From contig ML976782.1 of assembly GCA_010015655.1 (NCBI GenBank), positions 91,379-155,378 on the forward strand: a stretch of 64,000 bases of DNA. Reading direction: 5' to 3'. The notes beneath the pieces were generated by a model. That model did no database searches. It was not told where the DNA came from and saw only the letters and a program-made list of their open reading frames with translations. Shown piece by piece: positions 33,393 through 45,258 of the stretch; position 1 is the stretch's first letter, and every line of letters starts with the position of its first letter. The position numbers and the translations under genes are program-made. Source of the DNA: Bimuria novae-zelandiae CBS 107.79. Lineage: Eukaryota; Ascomycota; Dothideomycetes; Pleosporales; Didymosphaeriaceae.

Positions 33393-35640
33393 ACCGCTGC
33401 TTACTATTACGCTATGCAAAACACCGTCCCGACCCACTTGGGGCGAGTTTCTAAGTGGCTACACGCTTTTTAGGTAATCGCTTCCCTGCTTTCATTGCTA
33501 TACACCTAATTTTATATAAGAGATAATGTAATAAAGAAAATAAACTTAATAGGAGGTGTAATATGCTAAGTACTTAAAATAGAAAAGTTTTAAAAGTGTT
33601 TAACGCTAGTCGCAATCCTCTAAGGAGACATAAAATAGACCTATAAAGGGCACCTCTACGCGTCCTATAATTTACAGGCATAAATAAGCCTATAAAGGAG
33701 TAGGGACCTATAGAGGAGCTTAGACCTATAGAGGACAACAATAGCGTTAATATATACGTTAATAAGTATTACCTTAAGAATAAGGAGCCTTAGTTAGACT
33801 AAAGGCCTGCGTTATTAGAAAATAAGTAATTACTTAATAAGAGGGTATTTAATAAAAAATTTAGTAATAAAGATAATAACAAGCGCAAGTAATTACCTAA
33901 TAAAGAGATATTAAATAATAACTTAAATTTAGATAAAGTTAAGATACTAATATAGCTAAAAATTAATAAAATTAGTAAAACGTGTAATAGGGGAATATTT
34001 AATAAATTGCTAAAACTATATAAAGTTAAGCTATATATTATTTACTACTAGCGCGCGTTCCTACGTAAGAAGAAAGTTAAGACTAAGTTTAATACTAAAA
34101 TAAGAATACGTACGTACTTCTACATAGAGCTCTAGTAGTAGGTAGACAAAATTATAGAAGACCTTGTATAGTTAATTCTGCCTATAAAAATAGTAGTAAA
34201 AAGTCTAATAGCGGTCGTATATATACCGCAGGTACATAAGTAATAAAGACTTACATAGTTTCTTAGATATAATAGTAGTATTACCTTTAAGCAAGTTATT
34301 AAGCGCGCCTATAAGTTAAAAAAGGAGTCTATTATTAAGGTAACTTATGTTAACTTTAATTTAATGCTAGTAGAGCTAAAAACTAGCTAAAATAGTTAAA
34401 CGCGTGATAAGGGAGTATTTAGCTTATAGAGCTCTACTTAGAGCTCTCCGCTATAACTTACCGTAACTTATTACTAGCTACACGACCTACCAGAGGTTCA
34501 CGCATATACTACTATTAGTAAGGGTCCTGTAGTCGCGATTCGCGATAAATGGCGATGCTAGGATACCTACTATAGTAACTATTCGTACGTGTGCTGGGTT
34601 AAACGTACGTCTAGACAACTTAATTAGTTTAAGAATTACTACTTAGTAAGTAGTAATATAGTAGTGGCATAGGCGCACGATATAATACAGGGCAAATGTA
34701 TAGTTAACGAGCTATATAATAACGTACGCCTAAGTCTTTCGCTAGCTAAAGAGAGAGCTACGAAGGAGAAGGCAGCACAGAAATTAGCTAAAAAAAAAAG
34801 TACTAGATTTAAGCTTAACGTAAATAACTTTATAAAAGTTATTACTACTAGCTTACTTTCTATAAGTTAATTAGTATAAAGTTAAATTATTAGCTAATAG
34901 TAAGTTATCTAAATATTTATTATAATCTTAAGAAGCTCCTTAGCTTTAGTATAATAAAACTTAGCTTACGTAAATTTAGGAAAACTTATATATTAAACTT
35001 AGCACTTCTTTAACTAGTAGAAAAAGTAAGTAATAGCTAAAAAGGTAAATAAAGTTAAAAAGGTACTTCTTAACGTTATTAAATATAGCTAGCTTAACCT
35101 TAACATGCTTATAGACCTATCTAACGTAAGAATACTATACGCGATATAAAAGTATTATTTTAAGCTACTCGTGCTATTACTCCTACGCCTCCGTAAAATG
35201 GCGATTTAGTGGCAATTTAAGTATAATAGGCTTACGGAGAGCGATAAGGAGGATGCTATAGGCATATATAGGGAGGATTAGAAGCAAAAATAGCGTAATA
35301 CGTTACGTAGAGAGAGACTTAAGTAACTAAGTAAGAAAGCTAGTGTTATTAGCGTAGAGTTTTTATACGCTATACACGGGCTACTTATCTAACTTTATAA
35401 TTCAAATTTAACTAATTACGTGCTTATCTAATAATAAAGTTACTTATAAAAGTATAAAGACTTGCCTAAAATATTATACTTTATTAATAGTACTAATACC
35501 TCTATCTCTATAACTTCTTTACTATAATAGTTATTATAAAATAGATAATAGCAATTAATTTAGCAACGTTAGTAATACTTTATATAGCTATTATATTCTT
35601 TTTTTAGATAATAGTAGGTGCGATTTAGGCACCTCCGCAT
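33393..35640. other. RIPed unclassified repeat
   Basis: TA-rich sequence with no frame over 60 codons. On the plus strand, 34500-34790 reads as a protein-like piece with GPVVAIRDKWRC, then YVCWVKRTSRQLN and LSLAKERATKEKAAQKLAKK, suggesting a RIPed coding element with a Cys-containing segment. I recognise no family. The start (33393-33470) is un-RIPed and would have joined 24957 before the pogo insertions. Confidence 0.35.
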
Positions 35641-36115
35641 ATTGCCACTAATACTAACCCTCTAGTATTATGCCTCACCCAGCACCTACAGCACCTACCT
35701 ATAAAACTTGAAGAATCCTCGCGTAGATACCTCCTAGTTATAGCATACGCGCTATACTACCTTCTCTAAAAAGTAGAGAAAGTCCTCGTAAGTATTAGCG
35801 CGTTTATAATACCTTTTTATTTAGTTTTTTAGTGCCTTAAAGGTCTACTTAATTAGATTAAAATCTAGTAAGTATAGTAATAAGTATTTAAGTATAACGC
35901 CTGCCTCTACGTATAATATAATAATCCTTTCTAACTTATAAATAGAGGTATTATTAAGAACTATTACTAATTAATCTCCTAACTATAGATTATAATAGGG
36001 AAGTACTTTATTTGCTAGAAACTCTTCTCGAAGCTCTACGTTAATTACATCCTAGAATATTATATAGTTAACGTAGCTATACACATCTACGGTAGGGAGT
36101 AAGTGTGAGGGGCTT
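35640..36115 (-). pseudogene. Tc1/mariner-like (DDE_3) transposase C-terminal remnant
   Basis: On the minus strand near 35880-35780 the sequence reads LDFNLIK*TFKALKN*IKRYYKRANTY. This is the fungal Tc1-like SPDFNPIE-x-TF signature with RIP changes (Pro>Leu, Glu>Lys, Gln and Trp>stop). The Glu>Lys change hits the third catalytic acid. The rest of the gene, toward 36115, is degraded. It is a different superfamily branch from the pogo-like elements nearby. Confidence 0.65.
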
Positions 36116-36343
36116 TGGGCCCGGGGGACCTAAGGTGCCGGAAGAATATAGATAAATTTAATAAGGAGTTTAAGTAGCTCCTCCCTACGCTATATATAGC
36201 TTCTAAGTAAAGAGGACTAACTCTAAAGGGGCTAGATCTGTTTTCTAATACTCTAAAGGTATCCTAGTGGCTCTTAGAGTAGCTTAAGACTTAGGCCACG
36301 AGGTTTTTTAGCTAAGTACTTTAGAGGTCTAGCCTTTAACATA
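36116..36343. other. Left flank of the hAT element, unclassified repeat
   Basis: Starts with an un-RIPed GC-rich stretch (GGGGCTTTGGGCCCGGGGG, 36110-36128), then moderately RIPed sequence. No coding signal. Confidence 0.3.
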
Positions 36344-36351
36344 GTTCCCCC

Positions 36352-39300
36352 CAGTGATGTCCATGGATGGATTGGATTAACGAATCCATCCATATCCATC
36401 CAATCCAAACAGCCCATGGAAATCCAATCCATCCACGTAGATTATTCTATACCTAATTAGGCGTCGTCTAGACCTAATTAAGGTATTAAATTAGTGGTTT
36501 TGTCGTCTAATAGTTTTCCTGTGGCTTGTTGAGGCAAGCGATCCAAAAAATCGTAATATCTAAACTTAACCTTACTTAGTGTAACGAAACTTCTATAACA
36601 CCTATTTAATAGCTCTAAAACGGTTAAAGCTACTTTTATTTAGTATTTTCTTAAATCCCGCGACTTATCTTTGCTAGTTGTCTAATTATCTATTAAAATA
36701 CGCCTTTGGTTAGATAGCAAGCGCCTACGGCACTAACGCACAAGGACCTCTCTAGAGCCACCTAGTGTCTCCCTACCTACGCTAATAATTATGGAAGCTT
36801 CGGAGGCTATTAAGACGCCTATTAAAGGGGTAAAATAATAGATTAAGTTAAATTCTGCGTTATCGCAAACCCGTAAGCGTGTCCGGGCGCCAGAAGTGGC
36901 GTTGGTACCAGACTTACAAGGCTCCCCACAACTATCCGTTCTATCAACTTAAAGTGGCCAGCAGAGTAGCAGTACGTACAGTATAAACTTATAATTACTT
37001 AGTATATCTATTAACAATATTTATAGCTCTATTACTAACCCCGTTACTATAGATACTAGTGTTAATAATTAGCTTAATTCTTAATTAGAGGCATCAGAAT
37101 TAACTTCGTAACATACTACCCTAATTTAATTAGTATTAGCTAGAGACTCTGTACATGCCACGAGACGCCGCGAGATTAAGATATTAAGCTTTAATTACTT
37201 TTAGGTTAACCTTACTAATAACTAGGCGTTTAATACTTATACTAAGGTATACGATCCTAAAGGGAGGCTTAACTTATAGATCTAGAAGTACGGCGTCCTA
37301 CTTAAAAGCATAGATAAAAAGACATTTACTTAGTTCTTCTTATATAAACCGTGCTATATCGACTGCTTTAAGGCGAAGATCCTTAATATAAGAAAGAGGT
37401 GTAGGTTAGTTGCTAGCTATCTTAAGAAATATAAGATTTTTAATCTAAATCGTCGGCCCCTTATAGGGCAGGATAAGATAAATTAGTTCGCGCTTAATAC
37501 ATCTTCTCTAGAAGGTTTAGCTACTATTAATGCTGTAGCGTCTTCCTTTAACGTTGATAAGTTCTATCGACTTTTAGTTAAATAGATTATTATAAGCAGG
37601 ATCCCCTTCGTTACGCTAGATGCTAAGGAGCTCCGTAAGGTGTTTTAGTATCTTAATTCAGCTATAAAGATGCCTCGCGCAATCCCATCTCGCAATATAA
37701 TAAGGCGTAGGATCTCCGTGGAGTACGCACGTTCGAAGGATGTAGTTGCTACCCACCTAGACTAAGCTATTACGAAGATTCACCTAGCCTTCGACTTATA
37801 AACTTCTAGTAATAATAAGTTGTATAATAGTGTTATTATATAGTTTCTTAATAAGAAAGGTAATCTACGAAACCTTCTCCTTGCTCTTAAAGCTATAAAA
37901 GATGCCTATACTAGTAGAAATATTGCGGCATCGCTATAGGGGGTTATCTCCTACTAGGGGCTTTAAGACCGCGTAGGATATCTTACCTCTAATAACGCCG
38001 TAGCTAATAATACGGCAATAGACGCTCTAGGGGAGATTTTTAAGGAGAATTAGCTTAACTTTAACCCTAAGTAGTAGCGTATAAGGTGTATAGGGTATAT
38101 CTTTAACCTTGTCGCGAAAGCGCTAATGTTTAGAGCTAATATTAGCGGCCTAACTCAGGCAGAGGAGGTAGCATTTTTTAAGCAATATAAAGCTTATAGG
38201 ACTATTAGAAAGCTTCGCAATATTATTAAATAGATTAGGAAAAACACCTTAAGAAACGCTAGGTTTATTACTACTTAAGAAGTTTATCCTGGATAGGTGC
38301 GATCAGATGGCTTTATAAGACCTTTATAGTTAATACTTAGTAACGCCACCTGCTAGAATTCTATATACCTAATAATTAAGCGAGCTGTAGTGCTTAAAGA
38401 GGTGCTCGACGACTTTTATAGAGACAAATTACGGTCTCTTAATAATACTAGATCGCAGCGGCAAAGTGGTAGCTAGTAAAGTTAATTTATTAGTTACTAT
38501 TAACTAGATCTCCGTCTTTCTATAGCCAAGTGGCAGTACTTAAAGGAGAATCTTAAGCTTCTTAAACCTCTAAACGAGCTTACTTTGCGCCTCTAAGGTT
38601 ATCTTAGTAATAGTAACAACAATCCTCGAGAGTATAATAATATTAGATAATTATACACTTCGCTAGACAATCTCCTAACGGACCTTAAAGCTCAAGAATT
38701 TTAAGCACGAACAGATAGAGATATCTAGCTTAAACAGCGTCTTTATAAAGGCTGGGAGACGGCATTAAAGTACTACACCTTGTTTACAGAGTCTCCGGCC
38801 TACACGGTGGCAATCGTCTTAGATTCTACCTGGGGCATGGATTACATCCGTTCTCAATAGGCAATAGAGCATCTAACTTGGCTAGGTATCGCATAAGGAT
38901 AGATTAAAGAGCTATATAACCATAATTATAAGGATAGAATAACACTTAACTAACAGGAAATAGACCTATCTTCTTCTAAGACCGCCTAAGCGCTCTTAAG
39001 ATAGGAGACCTTTACGCGAAAAGGTTAAGTAAAGGTAAATAAGAAATAATAGGTAGACGGCGACGAGTTAGTAAAGTACCTTAAGCTCTCTTAGTTCGCT
39101 ATTAATGTTCCTCCTTTTATTTAGTGGCAACAGGATAAGCAACGACAACGCTAGCTAAGAGTATCTTAGATAGCTCTTAACGTACTTTCTGCCATGCCTA
39201 TAAGCAATGGACCTGAGAGAGCTTTCAGCGGCGCAGGTAACCTCATTACAAAGCCCCGTAATTGTCTTAGTAACGATATCATAGGGCATCACGAGTGTAT

Positions 39301-39719
39301 GGCTTCATGGGAGAGGGCAGGATTAATCAAGATTAGTAACAACTCTATAGAGGACTTAGACGAATTAGATAATATAGATAAGGAGATATCAGACTAGAAC
39401 TTTACGCGCTGTTTTTTATAGTGCTCTTTTCTCCTATATTAAAATACTAAGGCACTTTATTAATCTATTTCTGCTATATTATTAATAGGATGTTAATATA
39501 TTATCTAGTTCGAGCGTCTGCGTGGCTAAAGTAACGATTCTTAATACTAAAATAGCTATTAAGATAGATATACTTAATACTAAACGCTAGAATAAGCTTT
39601 TGCGACATCTGTAGCGTCCAACAGTGGAACATAATAAGCTTAAAACGGATAGATTAGATTTCCATGGATTTTGTGGATTTTGCATGGATGGATATCCAAT
39701 CCATCCGTGAACATCACTG
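36352..39719 (+). mobile_element. hAT transposon, 3368 bp, RIPed
   Basis: 8 bp target duplication GTTCCCCC (36344-36351 and 39720-39727), the hallmark length of hAT. Termini CAGTGATGTCCATGGATGG and, inverted, CAGTGATGTTCACGGATGG. Subterminal zones (36362-36440 and 39665-39710) are packed with GGATGGATTGGAT-type words in both orientations, which are likely transposase binding sites. One transposase remnant on the plus strand. Confidence 0.93.
37170..39397 (+). pseudogene. hAT transposase, RIPed, intact C-terminal dimerisation domain
   Basis: Plus-strand frame with many RIP stops. The N-terminal third around 37330-37390 (YKPCYIDCFKAKIL) would be the zinc-finger DNA-binding part. The middle (37500-38900) reads as the alpha-helical RNase H-like fold, with AIVLDSTWGMDYI near 38820. 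The last 67 codons (39194-39397) are open and contain SNGPERAFSGAG-x-ITK-x-R-x-LS, the hAT dimerisation signature, followed by CMASWERAGLI and an acidic tail, ending at 39397. The family excises and inserts DNA with 8 bp duplications. This copy is inactive. Confidence 0.85.
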
Positions 39720-39722
39720 GTT

Positions 39723-39737
39723 CCCCCCCCCCCCCCC
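39723..39737. repeat. C15 homopolymer
   Basis: Fifteen cytosines directly at the right end of the hAT target duplication. The left flank has only five. Run length may be unreliable in assembly. Confidence 0.8.
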
Positions 39738-41056
39738 TTTTCTAATTGTGTAGCAAGAAAAGAGAAAAATTTCTTTATTTAAATTTACTAGACTTATAGA
39801 ATTTGCCGTATTCTAAATATTAAGCTAGAAATTACTATTCTATAAGGACTATTTCCTCTTACTATTTACCCTAGCGTAATAGTAAGCGTAGTCCCTTAGA
39901 TAGCAAGTTACACTTGCTCTCTTAGTTATATACCTATTTATGCTCTCTATTAGCATAACTTCTATAGTAAAAGACCCCCTGCAGTGTTTTAAGTCCCTTA
40001 TTTTATACTTTTACTCTTAAGCCTACTTTTATAAGCGTTTTACCTAGCTCTTTAACGTCCTTGCTCTATAATTAATTGTTATACCTCTTTTTAAAAATTT
40101 AACTACGTCGTAGAAGTCCCGCCTTAATTTATAGTCTAGTAAACGCGCTAGTAGCTTTACTTTTAGTAGCTTTGTTTTTATAAAAAAAAATAAAACTTTA
40201 CTTTTTTACTAGCCTCGCGCGTATCCTTAAGACATCCCTAAAGCTCTAGACTATAAATAGCTACTACTAAGTAAGTTTCTTAGTTTTATTTCTAAGTTCT
40301 TAGCTAATTCTCCTAAGCTATTAATAGTCTCGAGATTAACCTCTTACTAAAGAATAAAGCTTCTACTAAAGAGGTTATTTACTACGTATAATAGTTAGCT
40401 TCTATATGCATAGATTGCCTAAATAAGGTAGTTAACTATAATGTTTTTAATAATAAGTATACTACTTCTTATATTAAGTGCGTAAAGGATAGCGTTTATT
40501 ATACTAGACTTATAAGTTTTATTCCTCAAGTTATATATTCCCTACTAAATGCGTTAATAGGTCTAGCGCTTTATAACTAAGAAGGAGTCCTTTACTTAGA
40601 TTATTTTTAGTTAGCTAAAGGACTAGAAGGGCTAGTAAGCTAATAAGCTTAAAATAGATATTAGCTAGTTTATTAAAGAGTAAGAAGTAGTGTCTACTAA
40701 ATTTAAATATATTTTAGCTAAGTTTACTAAAGATAATAAAGCCTCTAAGCTTAATCTAAATTCTAGCTACGTATCTTCTAGTATAGTACAAGATCTATAG
40801 CCCCTTATCGCTTAGGTAGGCATGATCTTAACTACCTTAAAATAGATTCTATAAGTTACTTAGTCTAAGAAGGTAAGTTTTAATTCTATCTACTTAAATT
40901 CCTTACTATTATTTTTAGGATTTTTATAAGAAGATCTCTTGTAACTAGCTTAACTTACTCTATTTTATAGCTAAGATAGTTTTTAAATATAGCTTTAAGC
41001 TAAGTTCGTCCCTTAACGTATTATTTTTACCTAAAATAGCTAGTAGTAAGTCCTGT
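39738..41056. other. RIPed unclassified repeat
   Basis: TA-rich sequence between the hAT element and Copia-A copy 2. No frame over 60 codons and no terminal repeats found. Isolated readable pieces exist (for example RDFYDV on the minus strand near 40110), but no family is recognisable. Confidence 0.3.
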
Positions 41057-41280
41057 TGTCAGATTTAATAGTGTTCTGTCACTTTGAGATAATGCAATGA
41101 TGAGAATTGATGGTTGTGATAATTTATTAATGATGTTCGTGTTCTGTCTGTGTGTGGAATGCAGATGTGTGCGAGGCTCCAAATAAGTGCCGCTGCAGCG
41201 CTAGCCCTATTTAGAATAGTACAAAAGAGAGAGTGCTCCAGCCTCATATCCACAACAGATAGAGGCCATATAATCGGACA
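41057..41280 (-). repeat. Copia-A 3' LTR (copy 2, left), 224 bp
   Basis: TGTCAGATTTAATAG to ATAATCGGACA, close to the solo LTR at 24554 and little RIPed. Confidence 0.93.
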
Positions 41281-41299
41281 CACCCCCTCAGCTTGGGCT

Positions 41300-44200
41300 T
41301 ATCCTTAAGCTGGACCTTCGTATTATTTATCTGTCTATTATTCTAACTTAAAGGCCTCTATCCTCTGCTGTAGATCCTGTAGGGCAACCTCTTGATTAGT
41401 GATCTTATCTAATATATCTTTAAGTCCTAGCTTATTCAGAAACTTGCTCTATTTATTTACTAGCAGGGCCTTTATAAGTCTATCTGTAACTATGTCCTCT
41501 GAGCGTTAATAGTCCACCTTGATTTTCCTAAGTGTGACTTCTTGTCTTAGCTAGTGATTGTGGATATTTACATGGCGGAGCTTGGTCTGCAGCTTTGCGA
41601 TCTCTTTAGTAACTAGGTAAATAGTTTATTAATTATTATAGTTAATTATAATTAGGTAATTGCTTATAGCGATCTGGAGCTCCTAGAGTAATCGTGAAGT
41701 GAAGATAGCCTCCTTAGCCACTTATAAAAGCGCTAGAAGTTTAGCCTTTATTATTAATATAGTGACTGTATCTTGCTTACTTGCTTTCCAGGTAATCAGG
41801 CCACTAAATAGCTTAATAATATATCCTTGTAAACTCTTGCGATCGAGTGTATTATCTATAAAGAATGCGTTGCTTGCTACTTCTAGAGTATCTACACCCC
41901 TAAGCTGAAGACCTAGTGATTTAGTATTAGTAAGATAGAGGAGAACTTAGTTAGTAGCCACTTAATGCTTTTTGCTTAGGTTAGATAAGAATCGTGATAA
42001 TCTAGAGCTTGCAAAGGCGATATTTAGTCGAGTTATAACTATAGCATAGAGAATTAATCTAACTTTATGCTAGTATTAATTAATCTTACTCTTGCTAGCT
42101 AGTCCTGTTCTTAGGAGTAATTTAATTAAACCTATCGGGGTATTGTGGCGAATCTTATGGTGATTAATAAGGCGCGATATTTTGTTAATGTATAATGCTT
42201 GTAAAAGCCAGATCTTTTTATTTAAGCAGTCCCTAATAATTTTAATTCTTAGAAACTATTATAGGTCTTTCTTACTAGTAAGGGTAAATTTGGTTCTTAT
42301 CTCTTTGATAGCTACTTTTGCTGTAGACTCGTAATTCTTCTAATAGGCGATAATAAGATTATCTATATAGAAGAAGATAATAATGCCGTCCTTAATAAGG
42401 CAGCATAGCTCGTGGGGCACTGTTTCAAAGCCAATATTACAGAGCGTTAATGTAAACTCTCTTTGCCAGAGTAGTAGAGATATGCGCAGTCTATATAGTG
42501 CTTTGTGTAGTTTAAGGACTGTGCCTGCTCGCGAGTATCCGCGGGGCATTCTTATGTAGATTTCTTTATCTAGCTTTGCGTGAACAAACGCGTTCGTAAC
42601 GTTATGTTAGATAAGCTCTAGGTTAAACTAAGCTATAATTACTATAAGCATGCGAAAGGATTGTCCTGTAAGTATTATAGCGTAGGTTTCTTACGAGGTT
42701 AGGTGCCACTATTAATTACCCTACACTACTAGCCTTGCCTTGCACTTTTATAGTCAATAGTGTTTATTAAACTTGTAGGTGTATACCCACATATAGTTAA
42801 GGATTTAATAGCCTGCTGCCTTTACTAGAGCTGCTGCGACCTCGCTCTAAGACTTTATTTCCTTGTGGCTCTATAGATGGGAACGTTCTGCTTCCTTCTA
42901 TATATTATAAAGAGGGTGATCTTCGAGCTTGCTTTAGCATGTGGGTGGCTCTAAAAGCACGCTTCAATGTGGCTTCTTACCTAATATAATTATTTGTCAA
43001 AGCTACGCCTTATTAAGAACCTTGCCTTTGTATTTACTATTACTACTGGCTTTGGTGCCTACTATAAAGGCTGTGGCCTATGCGCTTGTTTGCAACTGCC
43101 CTGTTTGCAACTCTTAAGGTAGTTTAGCTTAATCGCCTCCTGCTATTAGTTATGCAAGGAGTGTTACTAGTGGCGGTGTTAATAGAGGCGTTAGATATTC
43201 GTACCTAGCTCTCCTGCCTTAATTATACTTAGGAGCGCTTTTAACCTCTTCCTCTAGCGCTTTACTAATTATCTTATCCTTAAAGAAGGACTCGGTGGTT
43301 TGCTCTTATTAAGGTAAAGAAGGTAGCTCTACTAATTACACCTAGGCTACTATTTCTTCTAATATATTATGCATAAGGTTGTCTACTAGGTCTTTAGTTT
43401 TGCCTAAGAACATAGTATCCTCGTCGAAAATTACATCGCGAGTACTAATTGTCTTTGCTAGAGAGGGAATCTATATTTTCTAAATATTAATTAATTTGTA
43501 GCTAACTAAATAACCTATCTATACTTTAGGATCCAGTCGCTGGAGCTTGCTCTTGCCACGTTTAGTGTTATTAGTTATGGCAAAGGTCTTGCAGCCATAG
43601 GCTTTTAAGTAAGCTTAATTAGGCTTCTTTAGTTAGGTAACAATGCTGTTCTGAAAGGCTACTATTATAAAGAACACTTTATATAGAGATTGCTATCAAT
43701 TAGCGTAGTTCGGCGTTCAATTATACAGGTAGACTGCAGCTCGGGTAATCTTAGGCTATATTTACTAGGGTAGGTTAGAGTTAAGTCGCATCGCGCGCGC
43801 TTTCTCCTTAATTACACCCCTTAAGCGTTTAGCTCTTCTATTTTATGCTTAAGTATCTAGTGCTAAAGGCTTAATCTTAATACCTTGCGCTAAGCACTAC
43901 TTCTTAACGTCTACCTTAATAGAAAAGATCTTGTTATTAGATTTAATTACTTTCACTATAATGTTGTATTGTACTTTTATAAACTATACAAAGGTGCTAA
44001 GTAATTTAATAATTAAGCGTGCTGGGCGGTTATCCTTAAAGTAGTAGTCCTATGCGAAGCCAGAGAATTAGTTAGTAATTAGTATTTAGCTCTTCTCTCT
44101 TATTAAGCTGTCTGCTTTGTAGTCGTGAAAGTCTATTACGACTCGCTCGCTAGGGCCTTTAGTTCGCTCCCTAGCTTGCCAGCGTATTTATTATTTTAGT

Positions 44201-44621
44201 TTTACTTTGCCGCAGGCGTTATATTTAATTATAGGGAGATTTTTAATCCTTACTCCCTTAGATTGCTACACGAGGTGTTCGAGGGCCTAAGGGCCTAGAT
44301 AGCCTAATTATTAGTGCCAGGTCTACGCGTCTACCTTTTATAGTCTTTATTTAGTGCGTGTATTAGTCTTATGAGTGGCGTGCGCAGCATTAGTAAGAAT
44401 ACTACCTACTAGCCTTATTCTATATTCTAGTACCTACTGTTCGTGCAACTCTTAAAGTTCTGCTAGCATAGTATTGTCTCTTCTTTTTAGAGTCGTTAGG
44501 TCTGCCCTTGTGTCCCACTAAAGGCCTTGCCTTTAGAGTAATTGAAACGATACAAGGTTGCAGAACAAATCAGGGTAATAGGCGATATTGTCTAGCTATA
44601 TTGTTTAATTGCCGCTTGCAC
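41300..44621 (-). pseudogene. pol: Copia-A pol, 3' part: integrase, RT, RNase H (copy 2)
   Basis: The RT fragment is open at 42340-42549: LHKALYRLRISLLLWQREF, then FFYIDNLIIAY, where the Copia motif YVDD has become YIDN (an Asp>Asn change consistent with RIP). RNase H lies toward 41300-42200; integrase is at about 43200-44600. The frame is continued on the far side of the Copia-B insertion at 55608. It matches 1-1980 of copy 1, with transitions only. Many stops. Confidence 0.75.
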
Positions 44622-44626
44622 TTTAT

Positions 44627-44745
44627 TGTGAGGAAGGGAAGAGCTGCGTTCATTCCTCTACAGTAGAAGTATTCTACGTATATATACACACTCTGGATCC
44701 ACCCAAGAGTCTTGGCATAGAACCTGATAGAATCGTACCGTAACA
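44627..44745 (-). repeat. Copia-B 3' LTR (left), 119 bp
   Basis: TGTGAGGAAGGG to CGTACCGTAACA with an internal TATATATACA near 44680. Nearly identical to 55484-55602. Confidence 0.95.
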
Positions 44746-44805
44746 CACTCCCCCAGCTGCAGTGGACAATAAAGCTAACTTCTTTAAGATATTAATCTGA
44801 GTCTC

Positions 44806-44998
44806 TGTTACGGTTTATGGCTCTTACTCTACAAGATAGTTGCTCCTACCTTGACATGGTTGCGACTTACCTTCTTTCTGTCTAGGACTAGCGTTGTTTG
44901 TGCCTGCGCACCTATATCTTCTGTAGCTCCTAGATAGTATAACCTTAGTTTAATCCTTTAATTTTCCTGCGTACTGTCCAGCTCTGCTTACCGCGACA
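44806..44998 (+). repeat. Copia-C 5' LTR, 193 bp
   Basis: TGTTACGGTTTATGG to TTACCGCGACA. Its first bases differ from the 3' LTR by a C/T transition. Confidence 0.95.
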
Positions 44999-45010
44999 GT
45001 TATGAGCCCG
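44999..45010 (+). promoter_or_regulatory. Copia-C primer binding site (half-tRNA type)
   Basis: GTTATGAGCCCG directly after the 5' LTR is complementary to the anticodon stem-loop of eukaryotic initiator tRNA-Met (GGGCUCAUAAC), not to a 3' CCA end. Drosophila copia is known to prime from such a tRNA half. Confidence 0.7.
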
Positions 45011-45258
45011 GATTGCACCCTGGATTGTTCTCACCTGCTGCTGTAACGTTACTCTACTCACGAGTTGCACGTTGCTATACCGCGTTCTTTACAACGCACC
45101 TGTTACCGCGTTCTCCACGACGCATCTGTTTACCGCGTTCTCTACAACGCACTTATTACCGCGTTCTCCACGACGCACCTGATTACCTGCGTATCCCTAC
45201 GGCGCACATACTGGGATCTCTGCCTGATCCATTAATACAGTCGACTATAGCCTCTGCA

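Noticed and set aside
36110..36130. GC-rich GGGGCTTTGGGCCCGGGGG stretch as a possible rDNA or CpG-island signal
   Set aside because: No rRNA similarity and too short. Probably an un-RIPed scrap of an old repeat.
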